A stretch of 64,000 bases of DNA from Halostagnicola sp. A-GB9-2. GTDB lineage: Archaea; Halobacteriota; Halobacteria; Halobacteriales; Natrialbaceae. Numbering within the stretch: the first letter of the stretch is position 1; every line of letters starts with the position of its first letter. Shown here piece after piece: positions 24,455-32,681 of this stretch. The stretch lies in contig NZ_JASJOC010000002.1 of the NCBI RefSeq assembly GCF_030068615.1, positions 248,001 through 312,000 of the forward strand. Reading direction: 5' to 3'. The notes under the pieces are model-generated. The model had not been told where the DNA came from and ran no database searches. It saw only the letters and a program-made list of their open reading frames with translations. Made by a program: the position numbers and the translations under genes.

Positions 24455-25555
24455 TTACTCGAAGTACTCGATCAGCCGCTCCGCTGACTCTTCGACCCGC
24501 GGCGTCACGAGCGCGAATCGAAGCCACTCCTCTCGAGAACTTCCGAAGGCAGTCCCTGGCATTCCGGCGACGCCGGCCTCGTCGATCAGCCGTTCGACGT
24601 TCTCGAGCGTTCCCGGGAATCCGTCGAACCGAACCATCACGTAGAACGACCCGTCGGGTCGGGTGTACTCCGCACCCGCCCGCTCGAGCGCGTCGGTGAA
24701 CGTGTCGACGCGATCACGGAGGCGGTCCCGATTGGCCCGGTAGTACTCCGGCCCCGTTTCCCGGAGCGCGTGCAATACGGCGTGTTGGGCGGGTCGACTC
24801 CCAGCGACGTTGACCAGCATGTGGCGGCTCCTCGCGCTTTCAACCAGTTCCTCCGGGAAGATCGAGTAACCGACCCGAAAACCCGTGATCGCCATCGACT
24901 TCGAAAACGCGTTGGTAACGATCCGATGCTCGGAGTCGACCGATAGCGCGCTCGCGAAGGTACCCGAGAGGTCGTAGTGGTCGTAGACCTCGTCGCTGAC
25001 AAGGATCGCATCGTTCGATTCGGCGATCGAGACGAGTTCGCGGACCGTCTCCTCCGGATAGACCGCCCCCGTCGGATTGTTCGGCGAGTTGACGACGATC
25101 GCCGCGGTATCCGCGCTCGCCGCCGTGCGAACGTCGTCCGGATCGAGCTGACCCGTTTCGTCCGTCTCGACGTACGTCTGGGTCCCGCCGAGCATGGTCG
25201 TCTTCCCCGGATAATAGGGGTAGACAGGGTCGGTCAGAACGACTTCGGAGCCGCTGTCGCGCTCGAGCGCTCGAGCCATCGCGAGGTAGTTCGCCTCGCC
25301 GGCGCCGTTGGTGACCACGACCTGGGAAACGTCCACGTTTCGGCGAGCGGCGATCTCCTCGCGCAACTCGAGGAGTCCGTCGCTCGGCGGATACTGGAAT
25401 CGGTCCGGATCCGCGTCGGCGTACTCGTGGAGCCCTTCTCGGAGCGCCGCCGGCGGCTCCCAGTCCGGATTGCCACTCACCATGTCGATCACGTCCCCCT
25501 CCGCCCTCGAGGCGTACTGCATCACGCGAAAGAAAAGCGGCGTCTCGTAGTCCAT
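24455..25555 (-). CDS. PLP-dependent aminotransferase, class I/II
   Basis: The 366-residue enzyme has the fold-type I layout: SGNPDWEPP near the N-terminus, VTNGAGEANYLAM, VNSPNNPTGAVYP, VSDEVYDHYDL and the PLP-binding Lys in NAFSKSMAITGFRVGY, plus a C-terminal Arg-containing stretch. This fits the aspartate/aromatic aminotransferase group; the amino donor is not clear. The open frame runs on to 25798, but the Met at 25555 begins the conserved MDYETPLFFRVMQYA and is the sensible start. It is divergent from the CinA gene. Confidence 0.92.
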   Translation of the reverse strand: MDYETPLFFRVMQYASRAEGDVIDMVSGNPDWEPPAALREGLHEYADADPDRFQYPPSDGLLELREEIAARRNVDVSQVVVTNGAGEANYLAMARALERDSGSEVVLTDPVYPYYPGKTTMLGGTQTYVETDETGQLDPDDVRTAASADTAAIVVNSPNNPTGAVYPEETVRELVSIAESNDAILVSDEVYDHYDLSGTFASALSVDSEHRIVTNAFSKSMAITGFRVGYSIFPEELVESARSRHMLVNVAGSRPAQHAVLHALRETGPEYYRANRDRLRDRVDTFTDALERAGAEYTRPDGSFYVMVRFDGFPGTLENVERLIDEAGVAGMPGTAFGSSREEWLRFALVTPRVEESAERLIEYFE

Positions 25556-25679
25556 GCGTTCCGTTGGGAGCCGACGGGCGTTGGATCTTTCGACACGAAC
25601 GGAAGGCAGAGCGCGACCGAAAAGCGGTTTCGACCGACTCACCGTTCCATTGAAACTGCCGGCTCCCCTTTCCTTGAGC

Positions 25680-26195
25680 ATGAACGACGATATCGACCGC
25701 GAGCTTCCGATGCGGATCGGCGACACCCTGCGGGATGCCGAGGAAACGCTCGCCGTGGCCGAATCCTGTACCGGCGGGCTGATCGGCGCGGCGATCACGA
25801 CGATTCCGGGCGCGAGCGATTACTTCGACGCCGGACTGACGACGTACGCCTACGACGCCAAGCGCCGACATCTCGGCGTTAGCCGCGAGGCGCTCGACGA
25901 GTACGGGGCCGTCTCCGAACCCGTCGCGCGCGAGATGGCACAGGGGGTCCGCGACGTGACCGACGTGACATGGGGGATTTCCGCGACGGGCGTCGCCGGT
26001 CCGACGGGCGGGACTGAAGCCGATCCCGTCGGAACCGTTTACATCGGTATCTCCTATGCCGGGCCGTGGGGGACAAACGCCTCGGAGGCGACCGTTTCCC
26101 GATACGAGTTCGACGGTGACCGGGCGACGGTTCGGGCGAATACGGTCGAACGAGCGTTCGAAGACCTGTTATCGGCGGTTGATCGAGTTCACTGA
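25680..26195 (+). CDS. CinA-like nicotinamide-nucleotide amidase
   Basis: The 171-residue protein is the C-terminal CinA domain standing alone. It shows LAVAESCTGGLIGAAIT, YDAKRRHLGV, GAVSEPVAREMAQGV and ATGVAGPTGGTEADPVGTVYIG, which define the family. The enzyme deamidates NMN to nicotinate mononucleotide, recycling a by-product of NAD use. The N-terminal COG1058 domain found in many bacteria is missing. Start at 25680 after a 125-base gap from the divergent aminotransferase. Confidence 0.92.
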   Translation: MNDDIDRELPMRIGDTLRDAEETLAVAESCTGGLIGAAITTIPGASDYFDAGLTTYAYDAKRRHLGVSREALDEYGAVSEPVAREMAQGVRDVTDVTWGISATGVAGPTGGTEADPVGTVYIGISYAGPWGTNASEATVSRYEFDGDRATVRANTVERAFEDLLSAVDRVH

Positions 26196-26296
26196 GAACG
26201 AGACACCTGTCGGGGATGCTCCCGTCGGAACGAGTCCGATCGACGACGGATCTCGACAGAAAGCTATTCCGTCCTCCGATTCCCAGCGTTCAGTAG

Positions 26297-26788
26297 ATGA
26301 ACAAGAAGGGACACGTTCTCAACGCCGTCCTGTTGAGTATCGGGTTGGGGTATCTACTCGAGCCTGCCGGGACCGAAGAGACGTTCGTGACGATTCTGAT
26401 GATCGGCGTTCCCGTCACTCTGGGCGCGTTGTTTCCGGATGTCGACACCGCCTTCGGCAAGCACCGCAAAACGTTGCACAACCTACCGATTCTCGTCGCC
26501 TTTATCGCCTTTCCGTATTTCTTCGCAAACCTCGAGTACGTCTGGATCGGAATCCTCACCCACTACGTGTTAGACGTTGCGGGAAGCAAGCGCGGTATCG
26601 CGCTGTTTTACCCGCTCTGGAAGGAGGAGTTCGGTCTGCCGATCGGCGTCACAGTCAAGAGCAGAATGGCGGATCTGGTTACGGTCATCGTCACCGGGCT
26701 GGAACTCGTCGTGGCCGCGCTTATCATCTATCAAGTGCCCCAGTTGGGACTCGAGTTGGGTGAACAGGCGATCGGGATGTGGCTATAG
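26297..26788 (+). CDS. YdjM/DUF457-type membrane-bound metal-dependent hydrolase
   Basis: The 163-residue protein has four hydrophobic segments and the family marks GALFPDVDTAFGKHRKTLHN and GILTHYVLDVAGS, which place two Asp and several His at the membrane surface, as in the YdjM (LexA-binding, inner-membrane hydrolase-like) family. Catalysis is only presumed for the family. It has no close operon partner. Confidence 0.85.
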   Translation: MNKKGHVLNAVLLSIGLGYLLEPAGTEETFVTILMIGVPVTLGALFPDVDTAFGKHRKTLHNLPILVAFIAFPYFFANLEYVWIGILTHYVLDVAGSKRGIALFYPLWKEEFGLPIGVTVKSRMADLVTVIVTGLELVVAALIIYQVPQLGLELGEQAIGMWL

Positions 26789-26897
26789 GAGGGGCTGTCG
26801 AGACGACGTCGACCCCGAACGAGTGCTCGAGCGTGGCGATTCGTCTCAGCATCGAACAGCAGTGAGGGTATCCTCGAGACACAACCGAAGACCTGTC

Positions 26898-26983
26898 GCC
26901 GTTTGAATCCCGTACTCAGTCGTTCTGAATGTCGTAGTCTCCCGTTTTGAACCTCGTACTCAGCCGTTTGAACCTCGTAACCA
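26898..26983. repeat. Degenerate ~21-bp tandem repeat, four units
   Basis: Units start at 26898, 26919, 26942 and 26963, with consensus close to gccgtttgaacctcgtactca; a fifth begins at 26984. It lies between the convergent YdjM-type gene and a membrane/zinc protein gene. Confidence 0.7.
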
Positions 26984-27009
26984 GCCGAACCGACCCGCGG
27001 GTGAGTTCG

Positions 27010-27951
27010 CTAGTCGAAGTCGAGACTGGCGTCACGACGGTTCGGCGTCCATTCGTCGCAAGCGTCCATATCCTCCATCGCGCCGTCGTGATACCCACAG
27101 TACGGAACCATGCCCGAAGACGTCCGAACGTACTCGAAGTGTCGACAGTTGCCGCAGTACTGATCCGCCGTCTCAACCGGCTCGTCGGGTTCGACCGGGG
27201 CGTCGACGAACTCGGCATCGTGACCGTCCCCGCCTCCGAGCGGCGAATCGATACCCGCCGTCTTCGAGCCGCCGTCGCTGGTCGTAACGGTGCCAGCACC
27301 GGGAATGCCGCCCGTTCCGCTCGATCCGCCGCTCGAGGACGACGGCGACTCCGATTCGACGTTGGTCTGGGTCTCGACGTTGCCGTCCGGATCGCTCCCC
27401 AGTAGGCCGACGCCGCCGAGCGGGCCGCCGCTCGAGTTGTCGACCTCGACGATTTTCGTCTCCCCTTTCCGGGTGACGTTCATCTCGAGCATCCCGCCAG
27501 GGTCGTTTCTGGTCTTGAAGTTGACGACGGCGGTGAACAGACACCACACCGAGATGAACAGTCCCAGAAGGTAGACGGCGGAGACGTGGAGTGTGAGGTT
27601 GTCACCGTAGCCACGCCAGTGGTGGGGATACGCGTGCCAAAATAATGCCACGCCGAGCAGGCAGAGACTGGCACCGATCGCGGCCGCGGCTTTGACTCGA
27701 CGAGACGCCGGTAACACGATGAAGACGCCGACGAGCGCAGCCGGAACGCCGATCCCCGCCAGAATTCCTGCGGCCTCGAGCGCGGCGTACTGATCGGCGA
27801 AGTATCCCGAAAAGAGTTCTGTCGTGGCGACGAGCACGGCGATGACTGCCAGAATCGCCCCGATAACGACCAGTATCGTTCCCGCGTACAGCCGTCGGAG
27901 GCTCGACACCTCCCGTTCGTTCCCCTGATATACCTCCGCCAGGCTGGTCAT
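27010..27951 (-). CDS. Haloarchaeal four-helix membrane protein with C-terminal zinc-binding tail
   Basis: The 313-residue protein has four membrane helices in its first half, then a flexible Gly/Ser-rich region (~170-255) and a C-terminal cysteine module CGNCRHFEYVRTSSGMVPYCGYHDG...ACDEW that likely binds zinc. It resembles the haloarchaeal DUF7139-type family, a name I give from memory and with caution. Function is unknown. Start at 27951; an in-frame Met at 27972 adds seven residues. It is divergent from the small acidic gene at 28181, and the 229 bases between hold two copies of acagaggtat. Confidence 0.75.
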   Translation of the reverse strand: MTSLAEVYQGNEREVSSLRRLYAGTILVVIGAILAVIAVLVATTELFSGYFADQYAALEAAGILAGIGVPAALVGVFIVLPASRRVKAAAAIGASLCLLGVALFWHAYPHHWRGYGDNLTLHVSAVYLLGLFISVWCLFTAVVNFKTRNDPGGMLEMNVTRKGETKIVEVDNSSGGPLGGVGLLGSDPDGNVETQTNVESESPSSSSGGSSGTGGIPGAGTVTTSDGGSKTAGIDSPLGGGDGHDAEFVDAPVEPDEPVETADQYCGNCRHFEYVRTSSGMVPYCGYHDGAMEDMDACDEWTPNRRDASLDFD

Positions 27952-28180
27952 AGTGGGGGGGTTCGTACTCACACCACAAAAAACGATACGTCAGACACAT
28001 ATCGGAAGACAGAGGTATATTGTGAGGGAACAAGGGTTGGCAGATAAATCGCGGAAAGTACAGAGGTATCGTGGAAAGTAAGCGGAACGCGGTTTCGCTC
28101 GGAGCGATTGTCCGTTCGGTGATCATCGGAACACCACTCGAAACGAAAGTTTGAATCGAGACGCTTGCAAAGTGGCGAGT

Positions 28181-28468
28181 ATGAGCGACGACGAAGAAGA
28201 GACGGAACCCGCCGTATCCCTCGGGGAAGGGACGCCGGTCGAGGGTGCACCGCTGGCTCGAGTAAGCTCCCGGCTCACGTGGCCGAAAGAAAAGAGCGAG
28301 ATTGATCGGCTCGAGGGCGACAGCGTCATCCGAACACCTGACGGACCGCGGGAACTGTCGGACGTCCTCGTCGATGTCGACGAGACGTACTTCGAGCGCC
28401 ATCAAGAGTTCGACGGCCACGTCAGGGACGTTATCGGGACTGGGCCCGTCCAGACCACGAGCGAGTAA
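28181..28468 (+). CDS. Small acidic haloarchaeal protein (DUF5789-like)
   Basis: The 95-residue protein starts MSDDEEETEP and carries PLARVSSRLTWPKEKSEIDRLEGDSVIRTPDGPRELSDVL, a pattern like the DUF5789 family of short haloarchaeal proteins. No function is known. The in-frame Met at 28151 adds ten residues and is less likely. The CPBP-like membrane gene starts six bases after its stop, so the two are probably cotranscribed. Confidence 0.65.
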   Translation: MSDDEEETEPAVSLGEGTPVEGAPLARVSSRLTWPKEKSEIDRLEGDSVIRTPDGPRELSDVLVDVDETYFERHQEFDGHVRDVIGTGPVQTTSE

Positions 28469-28474
28469 TCAGCC

Positions 28475-29173
28475 GTGGCAATCGAGGACGAAAGCAGCAG
28501 CGTTCGCTGGATACGCGACCAGTTCAATCGCCTATCCTGGTTTCAAAAGTCGCTCCTTACCGGCGCGATACTGACGATTCTGTGGACACGGACCGTTCCG
28601 TCGGGACTTGACGAACGGGTCGTTGTCGACGGATTGTTACTGATCGTCGGCCCACTCGCACTCGGCCTCTCCCACGGTCGTCGGATCGGTTGGACCATCA
28701 ATCGGGTCGCGATTCGAAACGCGATTTTGCTCTCGCTTTTCGTGCTCCCGTTCTATCTGGTCGGCTCGACGTTTCCCACGATCAGACAGTTTTATCCGAT
28801 GTGGGAAACGTCGGCGGCTCCCGGCGAGTTCATCCCGCACGCGATCAAGTTGTTCATCCTCGCGCTCGCGGCGGAAACCTACTACCGCGGATTACTCTGT
28901 GTCGGCGTCAAAGAGATCGGATTCAAGGCGGTTCTCATCAGCCCGATCGTCTACATGATCCACCACTCCTCGAAACCGCCGATCGAGTTCCTGCTTTCGG
29001 GACCCACGGACGTCCTCTTCGGCGCGGTCGACTACAAGTCGAACTCGATCCTCCCGTCGGTGATCGCCCACGGCGTCGGCCTCGTCTTCCTCGACTGGCT
29101 GGTGCTTCACGATCCGCTGTTCGATCCGACGGGAATCCTCGAGTACCTCGAGTGGCTTCCGATTCCGCTTTGA
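28475..29173 (+). CDS. CPBP (Abi) family intramembrane protease-like protein
   Basis: The 232-residue membrane protein has about six to seven helices and the CPBP motif order: motif 1 LAAETYYRGLL, motif 2 IVYMIHHSS and motif 3 VIAHGVGLVFLD. Motif 1 in active members is EExxxR; here the first Glu is Ala, leaving only the second Glu and the Arg. It may still act as a prenyl-protein-type protease or may have lost activity. Start is GTG, six bases after the small acidic gene. Confidence 0.78.
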   Translation: MAIEDESSSVRWIRDQFNRLSWFQKSLLTGAILTILWTRTVPSGLDERVVVDGLLLIVGPLALGLSHGRRIGWTINRVAIRNAILLSLFVLPFYLVGSTFPTIRQFYPMWETSAAPGEFIPHAIKLFILALAAETYYRGLLCVGVKEIGFKAVLISPIVYMIHHSSKPPIEFLLSGPTDVLFGAVDYKSNSILPSVIAHGVGLVFLDWLVLHDPLFDPTGILEYLEWLPIPL

Positions 29174-29212
29174 TCGGGGTCTGGAATTGGATCGCTGTTT
29201 CGCCCACCGACG

Positions 29213-29626
29213 TCATCTGACGATGGTGACGGGGACGGAAGCGCGCTGTGCGATCGTTTCGGCGACGCTCCCGATAAGTAGTCGTTCTAACCCGTGTCGG
29301 CCGTGACTCCCGAGGACGATCGCGTCGACACCCGCTTCTTGCTCGTACTCGAGGATGGTCCGCGCAGTCTGTCCGAACAGCGTAATCGTCTCGATCTCCC
29401 GACCGTAGTCGCTTGCGACTTCCTCGGCGCGCTCGAACAGGTCGAGCGGTGTGTCGCGCCACTCCTCCGCGGCCGGGGCGCTCTCGAGTCCGAGCGGGGC
29501 GTCTTCGGCGACGGTGAGGACGTGTAATACCGTGACCTCGGCCTCGGGATACCGCTCGAGCGCGTAGGCCACGACGTCTTCGAGGAGCGATGTCTCGTCG
29601 ATCGGAACGAGGACGTGTTCGGACAT
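29213..29626 (-). CDS. Universal stress protein, UspA family, ATP-binding type
   Basis: The 137-residue protein starts with HVLVPIDET and ends with the motif GSHGRHGLERLLIGSVAETI, which fits G-2x-G-9x-G-S exactly and predicts ATP binding. UspA proteins are stress-related soluble dimers. It converges with the CPBP-like gene, 39 bases away, and is divergent from the DUF302 gene. Confidence 0.95.
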   Translation of the reverse strand: MSEHVLVPIDETSLLEDVVAYALERYPEAEVTVLHVLTVAEDAPLGLESAPAAEEWRDTPLDLFERAEEVASDYGREIETITLFGQTARTILEYEQEAGVDAIVLGSHGRHGLERLLIGSVAETIAQRASVPVTIVR

Positions 29627-29769
29627 GGTAGCTATTCAACACCCTCGTTCGGCTTAATACGGTACCCAAGATGGGGGATGGCATCCACCTCGAGCCCGCT
29701 TCCGAACAGTCCCGAAAACGAACCGTTCGCTGGGGACAGTTTTTCCGTCCTGAACACGAACCAAGAGCT

Positions 29770-30207
29770 ATGAGTCTCCCAATTGACCCGTCCGAAATCG
29801 ATCCCGAACACTACGGCGAACACCGAGCCGTCCTCGAGATGGACCACGAGGAGGCGATCGAACACACGCGCGAGGTGTTTGAGGCGGAAGGATTCGGCGT
29901 TCCCGCCGAGTTTTCGCCCTCGGAACTGTTAAACGAGAAAGTCGACGCCGACAGAGACCCCTACTACGTCCTCGGAGCCTGTAATCCGCAGATAGCTGAT
30001 CGGGTACTCGACGTGACGAAGAAGATGGGCGGACTCTTCCCCTGTAACGTGATCGTCTGGCAGGAGGAACCGGGAAAACAGGTTGTCTACCACATTTCGA
30101 TAATGAAAATCGCCCGGCTGCTGGGCATTGCTCCTGACGACGAGAACTGGGCGGAAATCGTCGCCGAAACGAGCGAAATGGTCGATAGCGCGTACGCGAA
30201 CCTCTAG
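29770..30207 (+). CDS. DUF302 domain protein
   Basis: The 145-residue protein contains the DUF302 pattern EHTREVFEAEGFGVPAEF, YYVLGACNPQIADRVLDV, MGGLFPCNVIVWQEE and VVYHISIMKIARLLG. Family members are small soluble proteins of unclear role, at times linked to redox or heavy-metal response. The ATG at 29770 follows a TATA-like agtttttcc stretch; the frame is open upstream but the prior residues lack pattern. Confidence 0.9.
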   Translation: MSLPIDPSEIDPEHYGEHRAVLEMDHEEAIEHTREVFEAEGFGVPAEFSPSELLNEKVDADRDPYYVLGACNPQIADRVLDVTKKMGGLFPCNVIVWQEEPGKQVVYHISIMKIARLLGIAPDDENWAEIVAETSEMVDSAYANL

Positions 30208-30210
30208 TCC

Positions 30211-30288
30211 GTCGGGACTGTACTTCGTCATGCCGGACTGTCCCTCGTCGTAGCCGGACTGTCCCTCGTCGTAGCCGAACTGCATTCC
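30211..30288. repeat. 21-bp tandem repeat, about 3.7 copies
   Basis: The unit gccggactgtccctcgtcgta is present perfectly at 30232-30252 and 30253-30273, with a degenerate copy before (30211-30231) and a partial one after (from 30274). It begins three bases after the DUF302 stop codon. Confidence 0.85.
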
Positions 30289-30375
30289 ATTGTGGCCCGC
30301 CCGCAGTTCGTCACATAAGAAAACGGTACTGTTTGGAGTGTCAACGTTTACGTACCCGAGGTGAGATATCCGAAT

Positions 30376-31470
30376 ATGGACGTTCGAACCGGCTTCTTCG
30401 CCTTCCTGTTGGTCCTCCTCGGGGCGGTCACCGCGATGATGATCGCGCCCCTGTTTCAGTATATCATCGCCGCCTGTCTCCTCGCGTTCGTGTGTTATCC
30501 GGCCCACCGGAGACTCGAGGAGAGAGTCGGTCCCAGAGTATCGGCGTTACTGCTCACCGCGTTCGCCGTCGTCGCCGCAGTCGTGCCGTTGCTGGCTTTC
30601 TCGATCGTCATCTTCGATACAGTGTTTTCGTTCCTGAACGATTTCGACGAACTCGCCGCTATCGAGACCGTTCGAGAGCTTGCACTGGAACTCGGCGTCG
30701 AACAGGAGACGATAGACTCCGTCGAAACCCACCTCGTGACGGAACTCGAGATGTTCCTCTCCGAATCGGTGGAGTTCGTTCTCGCCGAGTTGATCACGCT
30801 CGTGAACACGACGATCGAAATGGCGCTCGGGCTGATGGTGCTGTTGTTCTTGCTGTACTACCTGCTCGTCGACGGCCCCGAGTTCGTCGCCTGGGTGAGT
30901 TCGATCGCGCCGCTCGAGGTCGACATTCGCGAAGAACTGTTCGATGAAGTCGAAACAGTCACCTGGGCGGTTATCTACAGTCACGTTCTCGTCGCGCTGG
31001 TCGAGGGGATTCTCGGCGGCATCGGTCTCTGGCTCCTCGGCGTTCCAAACGTCACCTTCTGGACGGTCGTGATGATCATCGTCTCGTTCCTCCCGGCGGT
31101 CGGAATCTGGCTCGTCTGGGGGCCCGCCGTCGGCTATCTCTTCGTCGCTGGCGAACCGGTGAGCGCGGCTATTCTGTTAGTGTACGGTATCGCCGTCCTC
31201 TCCGTCGTCGACAACTATCTGCGTGCGATCTTTGTCGACCGAGAATCGGGGCTCCACCCAGCAGTCGTCCTCGTCGGCGTGATCGGCGGGATCTATCTGC
31301 TCGGCATTATGGGACTCTTCCTCGGCCCCGTCCTGCTCGCGGTCTTCAAAGCGGGGCTGAACGTCTTCGGTGACGCTTACGGCGATTTCGGATCGTCTTC
31401 CACAACGGAGTCGGTCGAACCGTCGTCTGAGTCGTCCGCAACGCCCCCTTCGGACGTCGCTGGCGAGTGA
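30376..31470 (+). CDS. AI-2E family transporter (putative permease)
   Basis: The 364-residue membrane protein has the AI-2E layout: two N-terminal helices, a long amphipathic stretch (~85-150), then helices with LMVLLFLLYYLLVDGP, VALVEGILGGIGLWLLGVP, WLVWGPAVGYLF and the C-terminal HPAVVLVGVIGGIYLLGIMGLFLGPVLLAV. Family members export quorum signals or small molecules, or exchange Na+/H+; the cargo here is unknown. The acidic Ser-rich tail overlaps the 3' end of the opposite-strand gene by 94 bases. Confidence 0.92.
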   Translation: MDVRTGFFAFLLVLLGAVTAMMIAPLFQYIIAACLLAFVCYPAHRRLEERVGPRVSALLLTAFAVVAAVVPLLAFSIVIFDTVFSFLNDFDELAAIETVRELALELGVEQETIDSVETHLVTELEMFLSESVEFVLAELITLVNTTIEMALGLMVLLFLLYYLLVDGPEFVAWVSSIAPLEVDIREELFDEVETVTWAVIYSHVLVALVEGILGGIGLWLLGVPNVTFWTVVMIIVSFLPAVGIWLVWGPAVGYLFVAGEPVSAAILLVYGIAVLSVVDNYLRAIFVDRESGLHPAVVLVGVIGGIYLLGIMGLFLGPVLLAVFKAGLNVFGDAYGDFGSSSTTESVEPSSESSATPPSDVAGE

Positions 31471-31766
31471 CGGCCGAACGGTTCCTCGTCCGTGGCTGTC
31501 GCGGATTCTGAACGGTCCCCTCCCGCGGATTCGCTTTTCGTTCGTTCGTCGTGACCTGGACGTTCGCCGTTATCGGCCCGTTCGCCCCTACCGCCCCGTT
31601 CGTCCGCTTCCTCCTCGAGTTCCTCGAGGTACTTTTCGGCGTCGTATCTGACGTACCCCGTATAGAGCATGATGAGTGCGAACAGGATCAGCGGAACACC
31701 CAGCAGTAAAAAGAGGGCTGCCAGCGCGGTAAAGAGGTCGGGCGGAATCGCTCCTGGAACTGTCAT
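31377..31766 (-). CDS. Small single-helix membrane protein with long acidic tail
   Basis: The 129-residue protein starts MTVPGAIPPDLFTALAALFL, has one or two hydrophobic segments (~10-40), a conserved-looking YVRYDAEKYLEELEEEADER coiled stretch and then ~70 low-complexity charged residues. I do not recognise a named family. The Met at 31766 is chosen because the hydrophobic start directly follows it. Its last 31 codons lie antisense to the AI-2E gene tail, so the 3' ends truly overlap unless the tail is not translated. Confidence 0.65.
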   Translation of the reverse strand: MTVPGAIPPDLFTALAALFLLLGVPLILFALIMLYTGYVRYDAEKYLEELEEEADERGGRGERADNGERPGHDERTKSESAGGDRSESATATDEEPFGRHSPATSEGGVADDSDDGSTDSVVEDDPKSP

Positions 31767-31820
31767 ACGCTCGTTCTGTCCCGGATCAGCTAAAGGGATT
31801 CCGTTCGTTGATGGACTACG

Positions 31821-32615
31821 ATGGGACCGCACCAAGACGATCAGCCGTGGGATCCCGACGCCTACGACGGCTCGCACGCGTTCGTTTACGAGTACGGCGA
31901 ATCGCTTCTGGATCGCCTCGACCCCAGACCGGACGATCGAATACTCGATATCGGCTGCGGGACGGGACACTTGACGAACGAAATCGCGGCGAGCGGGGCG
32001 ACGGTCGTCGGCATCGATCAATCCGAAGCGATGATCGAACAGGCGCGGTCGTCAAATCCGACCTCGGACTCGTCGAGTTCACGTTGTTCGTTCGTCCGCG
32101 CGGATGCGACCGATTTCAGCGCGGACGAGCCCTTCGACGCCGTTTTCTCGAATGCGGCGTTGCACTGGATTACCGATCAGGACGGCGTCCTCGAGTCCGC
32201 TCGAGACGCGCTCCGTCCGGGCGGTCGATTCGTCGCCGAACTCGGCGGGGCGAACAACGTCCAACTGATCGTCGACGCCCTCGAAACCGAGTTGCGCAGT
32301 CGCGGGTACGACAACGAACACCCGTGGTGCTTTCCGTCGATCGGCGAATACGCACCGCGACTCGAGTCCCACGGCTTCGAGGTCCGGATGGCTCGCTTGT
32401 TCGACCGACCGACGACGCTCGAAGACGGAGCGGGCGGTCTCGCAAACTGGATCGGCATGTTCGGCGAGGAGTTTTTCGAGTCGGTTCCGGACGACGAGCG
32501 AGATGAGATCATCGGCGCTGTCGAGGACGAACTCAGGCCAGCGCTGTTTCGCGATGGCTCCTGGACCGCTGACTATCGCCGACTCCGGTTTGTCGCGGTT
32601 GCGGTCGACGATTAG
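31821..32615 (+). CDS. Class I SAM-dependent methyltransferase
   Basis: The 264-residue protein has the SAM-binding motif ILDIGCGTGHLTNEIA (~residues 41-56), acidic motif II VVGIDQSEAMI, the FDAVFSNAALHWI motif IV and ALRPGGRFVAELGG. This pattern is closest to trans-aconitate 2-methyltransferase-like small-molecule enzymes. The substrate is unknown. It converges with nreA across a 66-base gap. Confidence 0.9.
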   Translation: MGPHQDDQPWDPDAYDGSHAFVYEYGESLLDRLDPRPDDRILDIGCGTGHLTNEIAASGATVVGIDQSEAMIEQARSSNPTSDSSSSRCSFVRADATDFSADEPFDAVFSNAALHWITDQDGVLESARDALRPGGRFVAELGGANNVQLIVDALETELRSRGYDNEHPWCFPSIGEYAPRLESHGFEVRMARLFDRPTTLEDGAGGLANWIGMFGEEFFESVPDDERDEIIGAVEDELRPALFRDGSWTADYRRLRFVAVAVDD

Positions 32616-32681
32616 CGGTCGCGGACGCTTGAGGGCGAAGTAGGTCAAAGGGGAAAACGGGCGTACGGCTCCGTCTTGCGC

